Part shown: positions 6,565-13,979 of the stretch, piece by piece
How positions within the stretch are numbered: position 1 is the first letter of the stretch
Layout: the number at the start of each line of letters is the position of its first letter
Assembly (NCBI GenBank): GCA_900313765.1
Contig: OMSN01000007.1
Coordinates: forward strand, 1-17,602
Source: an uncultured Eubacteriales bacterium
GTDB taxonomy: Bacteria; Bacillota; Clostridia; Lachnospirales; Lachnospiraceae
Length of the DNA stretch: 17,602 nt
Direction of reading: 5' to 3'
Program-made: the position numbers and the translations under genes
Notes under the pieces: generated by a model
Database searches by the model: none
Told to the model about the DNA's origin: nothing
Seen by the model: the letters and a program-made list of their open reading frames with translations, nothing else

Positions 6565-7985
6565 TCTATATCCGGAAGACATTCTGTAACAGCAGTCCAG
6601 TTTTCAGTAGTGCTGTTGATGGTTGTGTATTCTATCTTCACTGGCCGTCCAAGCGTTTTCATAATGTACTCATACACAACACGCTTCATGTCATCCGGAT
6701 AGTGAGTTCCGTCAACAGTTCGGAAATCAGGCTGGTTGTATATATAATTAAACCCATACAGACAACCACCTCTGGCTGGATCCCACGATCCGAAAGTGTT
6801 ATGCAGAGTATCATTAAACCACATGCAGGTCAGATTCTTGGGGGATTCTTTCCTTACGGGCAGCATATCCAGAAGTGCAAGTCTTGCCTGTGGAAAATGA
6901 GCCTGGATCGCTTTATAAATCGCAATGTATCCATTCAGATTCTCAAGATCATTTCCGCTCATTTCACTGATTACGATACCATCCGGCCGCTGTGTGAGAT
7001 ACTTGCGGATCACCGGCATAAGAGGTTCTGCTCCACGATGGGAGCTGAAGAAGAAATGGATAGTGGCGCCACTGGCACAATTGAAGTAGATCTTGCTGTC
7101 GATTGATTTCAGCTTTTCACCCATCTGATAAGGCTTTGACGCCCCAACGTACAGGTAATCATAAGAACTGAGATCTTTGGAGGACATTATGCCGGAAAAC
7201 TCAGTACTCAGGTCAAACAGACGACGGGAATCAGCACCGTAATACCTGGTGCCGACCATAGTCTGATGGACCTGTATCCCATTACTGTCATAATAATAAT
7301 AGTTGCTGCCTAGTTTGATCTCCCGGTTTTTTACCATACGGCCATTCGCGTCAAAAGCATAGCAGTCACCGTTAGACATCATGGGTGTAGAGCTCACAGC
7401 AAGATGTCCGCTTTCGTCAGCCCAGAAACTGTAGCCATCCACGTCAAAGAAACCTGTTTTTTTTCTAGAGTCACTTCCGAAGTAATAATGATATTTTCCG
7501 ATACGGGCAAAAGTATTTGTCAGACACCACCCGTTCGGGTCTATATATCTGCCGCTTTTCCACTTGCCTCCTGAAGTGGGGTGCAGATCCGCTGCGGTTA
7601 CAGTTGGATATGCTTTAGAAATCTTACCGGTCTTTGAGACATATACACGACAGGTCAATACGACATTGCCAGCCTGAGCAGTAATAACAGCTGTTCCATA
7701 TTTCTTTTTTGTTTTTATCTTCGCAGTATATCTCCCTGTCCTTGAGATTGTAGCGATCTTCCGATTGGAAGAAGACCATCTCACTTTTTTCTTTGTGCCC
7801 TTAACATTCAGAGTAAAACTCTTGAGATACTTCATTTTCTTACTGGATCTGGAGAGTTTTACAGATGCATGAGCAGTCAGACTTCCGATTGAACCGAACC
7901 AGATTCCGATAATCAAAAATACAAAGAAGAGCTTTCTCAACAGTTTTCTTTTTCCAGACAGTGTAAACATAATAATGAGTCCCAT
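6561..7985 (-). CDS. Exported protein: Ig-like domain, wall-binding-like repeats, SGNH-hydrolase-like C-terminus
   Basis: A 474-residue exported protein of unproven activity. It starts with Lys/Arg residues and a hydrophobic segment (about 18-35) ending near AHA, a likely signal peptide. Residues about 40-120 match the bacterial Ig-like Big_2 pattern (RWSSSNRKIATIS, then GTAVITA). Residues about 155-255 are Tyr/Gly-rich and recall choline/cell-wall-binding repeats (YYYYDSNGIQV, YAFDANGRMV). Residues about 270-450 resemble an SGNH hydrolase: VGAS (Ser283) where block I normally reads GDS, SGND (343-346) as block III, and DGTH (Asp425, His428) as block V. A carbohydrate-esterase or acyltransferase-like role on surface glycans is inferred. 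The start could also be ATG 7970; neither has a strong ribosome site. The gene is AT-rich compared with its neighbours. Confidence 0.75.
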   Translation of the reverse strand: MGLIIMFTLSGKRKLLRKLFFVFLIIGIWFGSIGSLTAHASVKLSRSSKKMKYLKSFTLNVKGTKKKVRWSSSNRKIATISRTGRYTAKIKTKKKYGTAVITAQAGNVVLTCRVYVSKTGKISKAYPTVTAADLHPTSGGKWKSGRYIDPNGWCLTNTFARIGKYHYYFGSDSRKKTGFFDVDGYSFWADESGHLAVSSTPMMSNGDCYAFDANGRMVKNREIKLGSNYYYYDSNGIQVHQTMVGTRYYGADSRRLFDLSTEFSGIMSSKDLSSYDYLYVGASKPYQMGEKLKSIDSKIYFNCASGATIHFFFSSHRGAEPLMPVIRKYLTQRPDGIVISEMSGNDLENLNGYIAIYKAIQAHFPQARLALLDMLPVRKESPKNLTCMWFNDTLHNTFGSWDPARGGCLYGFNYIYNQPDFRTVDGTHYPDDMKRVVYEYIMKTLGRPVKIEYTTINSTTENWTAVTECLPDID

Positions 7986-8137
7986 ACTAAAAATGATATT
8001 TCGGGTTGAATTCTTTGAAAGTTTTACGAATTATTACGCATAATTAACATATCACATTTTTGCTTTCAGCGGAGTGGATTCAAGATATTATTTAAGAAAA
8101 ATGGTATGCCCTGAAACAAAAACAAATAGAATGTCTA

Positions 8138-8166
8138 TTGACAGGAAACAAGGAATGAGGTATGAT
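8138..8166 (+). promoter_or_regulatory. Sigma-A-type promoter of the wall hydrolase
   Basis: TTGACA (8138-8143), a 17-bp spacer and TATGAT (8161-8166) form a near-consensus promoter. The predicted start near 8173 gives a leader of about 75 nt before the ATG at 8248. I found no matching promoter for the divergent minus-strand gene in the AT-rich stretch 7986-8100. Confidence 0.8.
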
Positions 8167-8192
8167 GCAAATAATTCTTAACAAATATGTAA

Positions 8193-8230
8193 CAATTTTG
8201 CCTGTTATTTAATATTTACGGCCAAAATTG
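8193..8230 (+). promoter_or_regulatory. Leader hairpin just before the wall hydrolase ribosome site
   Basis: CAATTTTG (8193-8200) and CAAAATTG (8223-8230) form an 8-bp perfect inverted repeat with a 22-nt loop. It ends six bases before the ribosome site AGAGGTG (8236-8242). It could affect translation or mRNA stability; this is inference from position only. Confidence 0.4.
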
Positions 8231-8247
8231 GGATGAGAGGTGTACAG

Positions 8248-9759
8248 ATGAAGAAGAACACAAATAAACTGGCTGCTGTTATGACAGCAATTGTGTTGGC
8301 AGGTACTCTGAGCATATCGCCGGTTTATGCGGCAAATAATACATTTGGTATCGATGAGATCAATTGGACCTCGGAAGACTGGAACAGCATTGCTATGACG
8401 AATGACGACACGGTTGAGACTGGAGCTGTCATCCGCAAGGAAGCGAATGCGGACAGTGATGCTGCAGGTTACCTCTACAGAGGCGCAGCGGTTAAGGTTC
8501 TTGACAAGGGTGAGGAGTGGACAGAAGTCCAGTCGGGAAGAGTTTCAGGATATGTGAAGAATGAGTTCCTCACGTATGGAGAAGAAGCAAAAGGCCTGGC
8601 AGCTCATTATGGTGAGCAGGGCGTTGTAGCGAACTGGAACGATGTCAATGTATTCTCCCGGAAAGACGGGGGAGCTTCCGTTGCAGGTACTGTGAATGAT
8701 GGTACTGTTCTTGGAATGGTCCAGGACAACGGGCATTGGATCGCAGTCCAGCAGAGTGCGGATTCTGCGGGTTATGTATCGGAGGAGGATGTCACGCGTG
8801 TGCTTCTGGTCGATACGGCGGTACCGGCAGAAGGTGAAGATGATGAAGACGTAGTGGTCACCATTACCGCTGAAGAGCTTTCCTCATCAGAAGCAGCGCC
8901 TGCGCAGGATACCCTTTATGAAGAAACCACTGAAGAGGCGTATGATTCTTCCAATACATATTCAGAAGATACCTGGACTCAGGATTCGTATGAAGCTGCA
9001 CCGGAAGAAGATTATACTAAGATCCAGACAGTGTCCGACGATCCGACAATTCAGGCTCTGTATGAAGCCTATATGGCTGCACAGAACGCAGCTATGAACT
9101 GTACTTCCGCAGAAGATGCTCAAGCGAAAGCTGATGCGGCAGTTGTGGCGTGGAATGCATATCTGGCAGCCTGCAATGGAACGACTGTGCAGGCAAGCGC
9201 GGCAGATACGGCTTCTTATGTCAGCAGTTCTGATACAGGATCTGAGGCAGAAGCAGAGGAAGAGATGTATTCGGCTGATGAGGATGACCTGTACGAGGAT
9301 GACCTGTACGAGGATGATGACAGTGAAGCGGATGTCTATGATGACGATGCATCAGATTCTTCCTTAGAAGACACAACATCTGATGCAGTTGCAGCAGCAA
9401 GCGCCAACAGCTCAGGCCTCTATGGCGGAGCCAGCGATCTGGATCTTCTGGCAGCAATTATCTGGTGTGAGGCAGGCAATCAGCCTTATGACGGTATGGT
9501 TGCAGTTGGTCAGGTCGTCATGAACCGTGTGAAGAGCGGAAGTTTCCCGAATACAATTGCTGAAGTTCTGAACCAGCCCGGACAGTTTACACCGTCCAGC
9601 TCCGGAACCCTGCAGGCTGCGATCAACGCAGGCGTTAATTCCACCTGCTATGCGGCAGCTTCGGATGCGCTTAACGGAGCATCTCCGGTTCCCGGAACCC
9701 CGCTTTACTTCAATACCCACAGCGGAAGCTACCAGCTGGGAGCACATTATTTCTCCTGA
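8248..9759 (+). CDS. Secreted cell wall hydrolase: two SH3 domains, acidic linker, SleB-type catalytic domain
   Basis: An extracellular peptidoglycan hydrolase. The ATG at 8248 is chosen over 8233 because AGAGGTG (8236-8242) precedes it and the protein then starts MKKNTNK with a standard signal peptide cleaved after VYA (residue 28). Two bacterial SH3 domains (about 50-107 and 123-183) should bind the wall. A long Glu/Asp/Ser-rich linker (about 190-395) includes an Ala-rich helical part and the tandem acidic repeat DDLYE. The C-terminus (about 398-503) is a Hydrolase_2/SleB-like domain with IIWCEAGNQPYDGM (probable catalytic Glu408), VGQVVMNRV and the closing GAHYF. SleB relatives cut spore cortex, but this domain is also common in vegetative wall hydrolases of Lachnospiraceae, so a spore role is not implied. 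Confidence 0.9.
   Translation: MKKNTNKLAAVMTAIVLAGTLSISPVYAANNTFGIDEINWTSEDWNSIAMTNDDTVETGAVIRKEANADSDAAGYLYRGAAVKVLDKGEEWTEVQSGRVSGYVKNEFLTYGEEAKGLAAHYGEQGVVANWNDVNVFSRKDGGASVAGTVNDGTVLGMVQDNGHWIAVQQSADSAGYVSEEDVTRVLLVDTAVPAEGEDDEDVVVTITAEELSSSEAAPAQDTLYEETTEEAYDSSNTYSEDTWTQDSYEAAPEEDYTKIQTVSDDPTIQALYEAYMAAQNAAMNCTSAEDAQAKADAAVVAWNAYLAACNGTTVQASAADTASYVSSSDTGSEAEAEEEMYSADEDDLYEDDLYEDDDSEADVYDDDASDSSLEDTTSDAVAAASANSSGLYGGASDLDLLAAIIWCEAGNQPYDGMVAVGQVVMNRVKSGSFPNTIAEVLNQPGQFTPSSSGTLQAAINAGVNSTCYAAASDALNGASPVPGTPLYFNTHSGSYQLGAHYFS
9280..9309 (+). repeat. Tandem 15-bp repeat in the acidic linker
   Basis: GAGGATGACCTGTAC occurs twice in a row (9280-9294 and 9295-9309), followed by a partial third copy starting GAGGATGA. 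It encodes repeated Glu-Asp-Asp-Leu-Tyr and probably changes copy number by slippage without breaking the frame. Confidence 0.85.
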
Positions 9760-9791
9760 AGAGGCAGCATATTAAATCTAGGTAGGTCCCA

Positions 9792-9813
9792 GCGGACAGG
9801 TAAAACTGTCTGC
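9792..9813 (+). other. Hairpin downstream of the wall hydrolase
   Basis: GCGGACAG (9792-9799) pairs with CTGTCTGC (9806-9813), 8 bp with one G-T, loop GTAAAA. No T-run follows, so it is not a terminator by itself. A better terminator candidate lies 29 bases further on. Confidence 0.35.
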
Positions 9814-9841
9814 AGGATGTTACATTTCAACAACTGGACGG

Positions 9842-9877
9842 AAAGGGGCCATCGTACTGTGTGCGACAGCCTCTTTT
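9842..9877 (+). terminator. Terminator-like hairpin after the wall hydrolase
   Basis: AAAGGGGC (9842-9849) pairs with GCCTCTTT (9869-9876), 8 bp with one G-T; TCGT further in can pair with GCGA after a 2x2 internal loop. The T-rich arm ends in TTTT. The T-run is partly inside the stem, so this is moderate evidence for rho-independent termination. Confidence 0.55.
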
Positions 9878-10012
9878 CGCGTATGGGTTTTCTGCCATGA
9901 GGCAATTTCCATTATTCTTTTTGGCGGATCCCCATCAAGGTCAATCACCACTCACGATTCATCCGATCAAATCCGGAGATAAATGCAAGACGGAAAGAAA
10001 AGAGGCATGCTT

Positions 10013-10726
10013 ATGAAGCTGTTCAGAAGGATCAGTCGGTTTCTGATTACATACTTAGTCGTATTGTCAGTGTCATCCTGCTTGTATGCAGAATCTGTCA
10101 CTGTAGCTGTTGCAAACAGTTCTTCCTATGCTGTAGATCGAACAATTCGTTTTTCGAAACGATGCGGGATGAAAGCTGAACGAGTGAAAAGTACAAATAT
10201 CAATATCAACAAATATGATGGTTTGATCTTACCGGGCGGATCTGATGTATCACCTTCACGTTATGGGCAGAAAACCAGAAATCGACATACTTATGGATGC
10301 AGCGGGAAACTGGATGATTTCCAGATCACCCTGGTCAGGATGTTTGCAGCTGCGAATAAACCGATCCTGGGCATCTGCAGAGGATGTCAGGTTATCAATG
10401 TCGCTTTTGGGGGGACGCTAAAGCAGCATGTTGGCTGGAGAAAAGGCAGGATAAAGATTAATGTACTGAAAAATTCCCGTTTTTATTCCAAGTTGGGATC
10501 TACGGAGAAGACATATCACCACCATCACCAGGCACTCGACAAAATTGGGACAGGACTCATCGTTACAATGACTTCGCATGCAGGCAAAACCAAGATCGCA
10601 GAAGGGATCCGACACATGTCACTGCCGATCATCGCAGTTCAGTGGCATCCGGAAAACACCCCTAAAGGGACAGAGATCGGGAAAGCGTTCAAGGAAATGT
10701 GCCTGAAATCCAAGAATCAAAGATAA
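10013..10726 (+). CDS. Exported peptidase C26-type glutamine amidotransferase (PuuD-like), putative lipoprotein
   Basis: A class I glutamine amidotransferase-like hydrolase of the gamma-glutamyl-GABA hydrolase family, which cuts gamma-glutamyl bonds. The C26 hallmarks are present: PGGSDVSPSRYG (about residues 74-85), nucleophile Cys122 in GICRGCQ, and the VQWHPE pair His212/Glu214. Unlike cytoplasmic PuuD it starts with a signal peptide: MKLFRRISRF, a hydrophobic stretch, then VSSC (lipobox-like, Cys23); alternatively signal peptidase I could cut after LYA. The ATG at 10013 is preferred (AGAGG at 10001-10005, seven bases away). ATG 9983 is possible, with GGAG only four bases upstream. Its substrate may be gamma-D-glutamyl peptides from the wall or another secreted gamma-glutamyl compound; that is inference. 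The gene is AT-richer than the pyr region. Confidence 0.8.
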   Translation: MKLFRRISRFLITYLVVLSVSSCLYAESVTVAVANSSSYAVDRTIRFSKRCGMKAERVKSTNININKYDGLILPGGSDVSPSRYGQKTRNRHTYGCSGKLDDFQITLVRMFAAANKPILGICRGCQVINVAFGGTLKQHVGWRKGRIKINVLKNSRFYSKLGSTEKTYHHHHQALDKIGTGLIVTMTSHAGKTKIAEGIRHMSLPIIAVQWHPENTPKGTEIGKAFKEMCLKSKNQR

Positions 10727-10862
10727 TACTCTTATATCTATAACGAGTGATTGCAGCCTGCATCAAAACTGGCTGGTGGATCCGGAAAATGAGAGTAGGC
10801 GAGATGGCCAGTGAACGGAATTGTGTCTGGAAACCCTGCGCTTTAGAAGAAGGAGGATGGAA

Positions 10863-11555
10863 ATGAACTACCAGATCATACAGATCGATCCGGATACCTG
10901 GCGGATTGAAGACAATGGCGTGCGCATGTTTCTGCTTGCCGGAACTCAGAAGGCGCTTCTGATCGACTCGGGGATGCAGATCCATAATGCGAAGGAGATC
11001 GCGGAATCACTTACAACGCTGCCCGTTTCACTGCTGAATACCCATGCCGATATGGATCACACAGGCAGCAATGATCAGTTTGCATCCTTCTACATGCACC
11101 CGGCTGAGGAGCCCGGGTACCGGAGCTCAGGCAAGAGCGGACAGCTGATCCCGGTTCAGGACCAGGATGAGCTGGATCTTGGCGGAAGGAAACTGAGGAT
11201 CATTCATATTCCGGGGCATACGCCCGGGAGCACTGCTGTGCTGGATGTGGACAGGCGGGTGCTGATCAGCGGAGACCCTGTCCAGGAACACGGCAGGATC
11301 TTCATGTTTGGCGAAAACAGAAATATGAAGGACTATATGGACAGTCTGGAGAAACTGGATGCCATGAAGGCGGACTTCGATGAGCTGTGGCCTTCTCACG
11401 GGGACATCCCTCTTGGAACCGATGCGATCGGAAAACTGATAGACGGAACCAAAAAAGTCCTGCGCCGGGAAGTGGCGGGCAGGACTGAGGAGTTATTCGG
11501 AAGGAAGATCGTGGCGTATGATCTGGGATTTACCGTTCTGCTCTGTGACAACTGA
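10863..11555 (+). CDS. MBL-fold metallo-hydrolase
   Basis: A metallo-beta-lactamase-fold hydrolase, probably cytoplasmic; the substrate is unknown. The ATG at 10863 follows AGGAGG (10851-10856) by six bases and gives 230 residues, normal for a single-domain MBL protein; the frame is open back to 10821. The metal motif reads THADMDHTG, with His61, Asp63, Asp65 and His66, so the second His of the usual HxHxDH is Asp. The remaining ligands are in place: His119 in IPGHTPGST, Asp138 in ISGDP and His179 in PSHGD. It is not obviously a glyoxalase II. It faces the DUF4364 gene, with 29 bp between the stops. Confidence 0.88.
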   Translation: MNYQIIQIDPDTWRIEDNGVRMFLLAGTQKALLIDSGMQIHNAKEIAESLTTLPVSLLNTHADMDHTGSNDQFASFYMHPAEEPGYRSSGKSGQLIPVQDQDELDLGGRKLRIIHIPGHTPGSTAVLDVDRRVLISGDPVQEHGRIFMFGENRNMKDYMDSLEKLDAMKADFDELWPSHGDIPLGTDAIGKLIDGTKKVLRREVAGRTEELFGRKIVAYDLGFTVLLCDN

Positions 11556-11563
11556 GAACGGAA

Positions 11564-11600
11564 CGGTCCCGGAGGGCCGATGTATTATGCATCCGGACCG
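11564..11600. other. Hairpin between the convergent MBL and DUF4364 genes
   Basis: CGGTCC (11564-11569) pairs with GGACCG (11595-11600), and inside it GATGTA pairs with TGCATC around a TTA loop (11579-11593). It overlaps the DUF4364 stop. There is no T-run on either strand, so a bidirectional terminator is only a possibility. Confidence 0.35.
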
Positions 11601-12154
11601 GAATCGTCACTTTCCAGCAATCTGTCAATATGATCTGGCTGAGTCAGGGTGCGCATTACATATGCGTATACATCCTGGCTCTTTTCTTTCCATTCTTTTG
11701 AAACGATCTTTGCCTGTGTTTCATTGGGAACGGTGAGCGTGAGATCTATGAGCGCAGTATTGTGCTCCATCACCCGGCATCGGACTGCATAATCACCTTC
11801 CGTGGTGCGGTAATACTCGGAGCGCGTCGCCAGTGCTTCTCTAAATTCCAGCCGATTTGCCTGCAGATAGGTGTCTATATCACTCCGGATGGAGACAGCG
11901 ATACTGTTCTTCAGTGCTTCCAGCGCCTTGCGGCCTTCATCGGTCAGCAGATAGTACCGATAATCCGGATAGATCTCCTCGTGTACCAGACCGGAGCTGA
12001 CAAGGTCCCCCAGTGTGTACTGGACATTGAAATAATTCGTATAGCCCAGGTCCAGGAAGACATTGGTGATCTGGCTGTTGGTCAGCGCAAAGTCCACCCT
12101 GCTGAGGGTGTACATCGTCATGAGTTTATAGAGTGTTTTTAACTGTTCCGGCAT
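11585..12154 (-). CDS. DUF4364 family winged-helix protein
   Basis: A 189-residue protein of the clostridial DUF4364 family, probably a DNA-binding regulator. The N-terminal about 85 residues look like a winged helix: LYKLMTMYTLSRVDFALT, then a recognition-helix region near YFNVQYTLGDLVSSGLV and a wing with YRYYLLTDEGRKAL. The C-terminal half (about 95-180) is a separate alpha/beta part with alternating strands (YAVRCRVMEH, LIDLTLTVPN). A ribosome site AGAAGGG lies eight bases before the ATG on the minus strand. It is divergent from the deacetylase gene, sharing a 161-bp intergenic region. Target genes are unknown. Confidence 0.85.
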   Translation of the reverse strand: MPEQLKTLYKLMTMYTLSRVDFALTNSQITNVFLDLGYTNYFNVQYTLGDLVSSGLVHEEIYPDYRYYLLTDEGRKALEALKNSIAVSIRSDIDTYLQANRLEFREALATRSEYYRTTEGDYAVRCRVMEHNTALIDLTLTVPNETQAKIVSKEWKEKSQDVYAYVMRTLTQPDHIDRLLESDDSGPDA

Positions 12155-12241
12155 AGGTTTGTCCCTTCTTTCCGCTTCATGATATCATTCGAAGCGCGTG
12201 GGTGCAACCGGAGTACATCGCATGCGGTGAAGCTCCCTTTT

Positions 12242-12270
12242 TTTACTGTAATGCGGAGAGGAAATATGAT
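12242..12270 (+). promoter_or_regulatory. Candidate promoter of the polysaccharide deacetylase
   Basis: TTTACT (12242-12247), a 17-bp spacer and TATGAT (12265-12270) give a plausible sigma-A promoter. The start would be near 12277, downstream of the upstream in-frame ATG at 12202 and before the TTG at 12316, which supports the TTG start. Confidence 0.5.
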
Positions 12271-12315
12271 AAACTTATATTCAGTTTAAGGGGACTTTAT
12301 GAAGGGGGGATACAA

Positions 12316-13797
12316 TTGAGAAGGGAAGACTATTCATTTTCAGACAGAGAGATACAACGCAGACGGCGAAGTCTGCTTCTCAAGTGCCTGATCGCTTTGC
12401 TGATCCTGCTGATCATTGCGCTGGCTGCTGTCCTGGTTTATGAGGTCCGTTTCAGGAAATATAAGAATCCCTGGGCAGAAGTACAGAAAGAGACACAGAA
12501 GGCAGAGGATGCAGCTGTGCAGGCTCAGACCGGAGATACCGCGCCGGATGGGCAGGAAGGACAGGACGGTTCGGCAGCTCTGCAGATTTCTGACGAGCAG
12601 GAAGAGTCGCTGGAGTCCCAGGCAAACAGACTGGCACTTCAGTATGACTATGATGGGGCGATCTCACTGCTGCGGTCACAGCCTGGGTATGACAGAAATG
12701 ACCGGTTCAAGAATCTGGTTTCTACCTATGAGGCAACCAAGGCCGGATGCAGCCCGTATCCGATCGACCAGATTACCCATGTCTTTTTCCACACTCTGGT
12801 GTGGGACGATGCGAAGGCATTTGACGGTGATGGAAATGAAGCCGGCTACAATCAGGTCATGACGACTGTGTCCGAGTTCAACTCGATCCTGACACAGATG
12901 TATAACCGCGGTTATGTGATGGTGAGTCTGCATGACATGGTGGAGATGGCAGATGACGGCAGTCTGAAGACCAAGGAGATCCTCCTTCCGGCCGGAAAGA
13001 CTCCATTCGTGATGAGCCAGGATGACTGCAGCTACTATCACTATATGGACGGCGACGGATTTGCCCAGAAACTGATCGTTACCGATGACGGCAAAGTCAA
13101 GAATACATATATCGAAGATGATGGCTCTATCTCTGTGGGGGACTACGATGTCGTGCCGATCGTCGATACCTTTGTCGAGCAGCATCCGGACTTCTCCTAC
13201 CACGGACACAAAGGGATCCTGGCACTGACCGGATATGAAGGCGTGCTTGGTTACAGGACGGATGAAGTATATAAGACCAGGCAGGAAGACCGCCTGACAG
13301 AGTTTCAGAGAATCTTCCTCGATCAGAATCCGGACTTTAATTTCGATGAAGAAGTGGCACAGGCAACCGCAGTGGCAGATGCCATGAAGGCAGAGGGATG
13401 GGAATTCGCATCCCATACCTGGGGCCATATCAATCCCCGCCAGTATACCATCGAACAGGTCCAGAGGGATTCCCAGCGCTGGCATGACTGGGTCGTGCCG
13501 GTCGTGGGAGAGACCGATGTACTGATCTTTGCATTCGGGGCAGATATCGGAGACTGGCAGCCGTATACCTACAGTAATGAATATTATGCTCATTACAAGT
13601 CAATGGGATTCAATATCTACTGCAACGTTGATTCCAGTGTAAAGGCATGGGTGCAGATCGGTCCCGACTTCCTGAGACAGGGGCGCAGGAATCTGGACGG
13701 ATACCGCATGTATTACAGTCCGGACCTGATATCAGACCTGTACGATGTAAACACCGCATGGGATACAAACAGGCCCACACCAGTACCCCCGATGTGA
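12316..13797 (+). CDS. Membrane-anchored polysaccharide deacetylase (NodB fold)
   Basis: A carbohydrate esterase 4-like enzyme expected to remove N-acetyl groups from an envelope or secreted glycan. The TTG at 12316 is preferred: AAGGGGGGA (12302-12310) sits five bases upstream and the candidate promoter lies between it and the earlier ATG at 12202, which has no ribosome site. The 493-residue product begins with a basic cytoplasmic stretch, a membrane segment (about 20-42), an acidic Gln-rich linker, a helical region, then the deacetylase domain from about 150 to 490. The metal motifs are Asp236-Asp237 in SQDDCS and His367/His371 in SHTWGH; FAFGADIGDW follows. No convincing terminator follows, so transcription may enter the pyrC leader. 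Confidence 0.85.
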   Translation: MRREDYSFSDREIQRRRRSLLLKCLIALLILLIIALAAVLVYEVRFRKYKNPWAEVQKETQKAEDAAVQAQTGDTAPDGQEGQDGSAALQISDEQEESLESQANRLALQYDYDGAISLLRSQPGYDRNDRFKNLVSTYEATKAGCSPYPIDQITHVFFHTLVWDDAKAFDGDGNEAGYNQVMTTVSEFNSILTQMYNRGYVMVSLHDMVEMADDGSLKTKEILLPAGKTPFVMSQDDCSYYHYMDGDGFAQKLIVTDDGKVKNTYIEDDGSISVGDYDVVPIVDTFVEQHPDFSYHGHKGILALTGYEGVLGYRTDEVYKTRQEDRLTEFQRIFLDQNPDFNFDEEVAQATAVADAMKAEGWEFASHTWGHINPRQYTIEQVQRDSQRWHDWVVPVVGETDVLIFAFGADIGDWQPYTYSNEYYAHYKSMGFNIYCNVDSSVKAWVQIGPDFLRQGRRNLDGYRMYYSPDLISDLYDVNTAWDTNRPTPVPPM

Positions 13798-13805
13798 GAC
13801 AACAG

Positions 13806-13965
13806 TTCCAGGCGTTCTGGTGTACAGAAACATCTGATTGCGGATTTATCTGCAATCAGATGAGGCTGGACAGCAGAGAATGGGCGGAACGCCCATTCAG
13901 CCAGGGACAGAGCAGTGAAGCTGCGACTGTGCGAAGCACAGAGTCCCTGGCCTGAACGCCTGGGA
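13806..13965 (+). other. Multi-arm structured element in the deacetylase-pyrC gap
   Basis: Almost the whole gap can pair. The outer stem joins CCAGGCGTTC (13808-13817) to GAACGCCTGG (13954-13963), continuing past one T/T mismatch with GG/CC. Inside are: a perfect 11-bp hairpin, CATCTGATTGC (13831-13841) with GCAATCAGATG (13852-13862); a perfect 9-bp hairpin, GAATGGGCG with CGCCCATTC (13878-13898); and an arm closed by CCAGGGAC (13901-13908) with GTCCCTGG (13943-13950). That arm carries GCAGT-GAA-GCTGC (13912-13924, one T-G pair) and CTGTGC-GAA-GCACAG (13927-13941). Three of four loops are GAA. It may be a leader or processing RNA for the pyr operon or a palindromic repeat element; the sequence alone does not decide. 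Confidence 0.6.
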
Positions 13966-13979
13966 AGCTGCGCACAGAG
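13917..13979 (+). repeat. Interrupted direct repeat before pyrC
   Basis: GAAGCTGCG followed by CACAGAG occurs without interruption at 13964-13979. It occurs at 13917-13943 with an 11-nt insert (ACTGTGCGAAG) between the halves. The insert is what makes the GAA-loop hairpin at 13927-13941. The downstream copy supplies a second GCACAG (13972-13977) able to pair with CTGTGC (13927-13932). Confidence 0.6.

Noticed and set aside
6543..7106. Plus-strand open frame of 187 codons after the methyltransferase
   Set aside because: Antisense to the SGNH-like gene, whose domains fit; no ribosome site and no recognisable domain.
7986..8100. Divergent promoter for the minus-strand SGNH-like gene
   Set aside because: The stretch is AT-rich, but no -35/-10 pair with acceptable spacing was found on the minus strand.
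9779..9982. Small gene or riboswitch between the wall hydrolase and the C26 gene
   Set aside because: Only two simple hairpins are visible, no coding frame with a ribosome site, and no recognised riboswitch core.
12676..13593. Minus-strand open frame of 305 codons inside the deacetylase gene
   Set aside because: Antisense shadow of a protein with intact catalytic motifs; His/Ile-rich composition with no family resemblance.
13806..13965. Insertion sequence or MITE with target duplication
   Set aside because: The outer inverted repeat is present, but no direct duplication of flanking bases can be seen, so a mobile origin is left only as an alternative.
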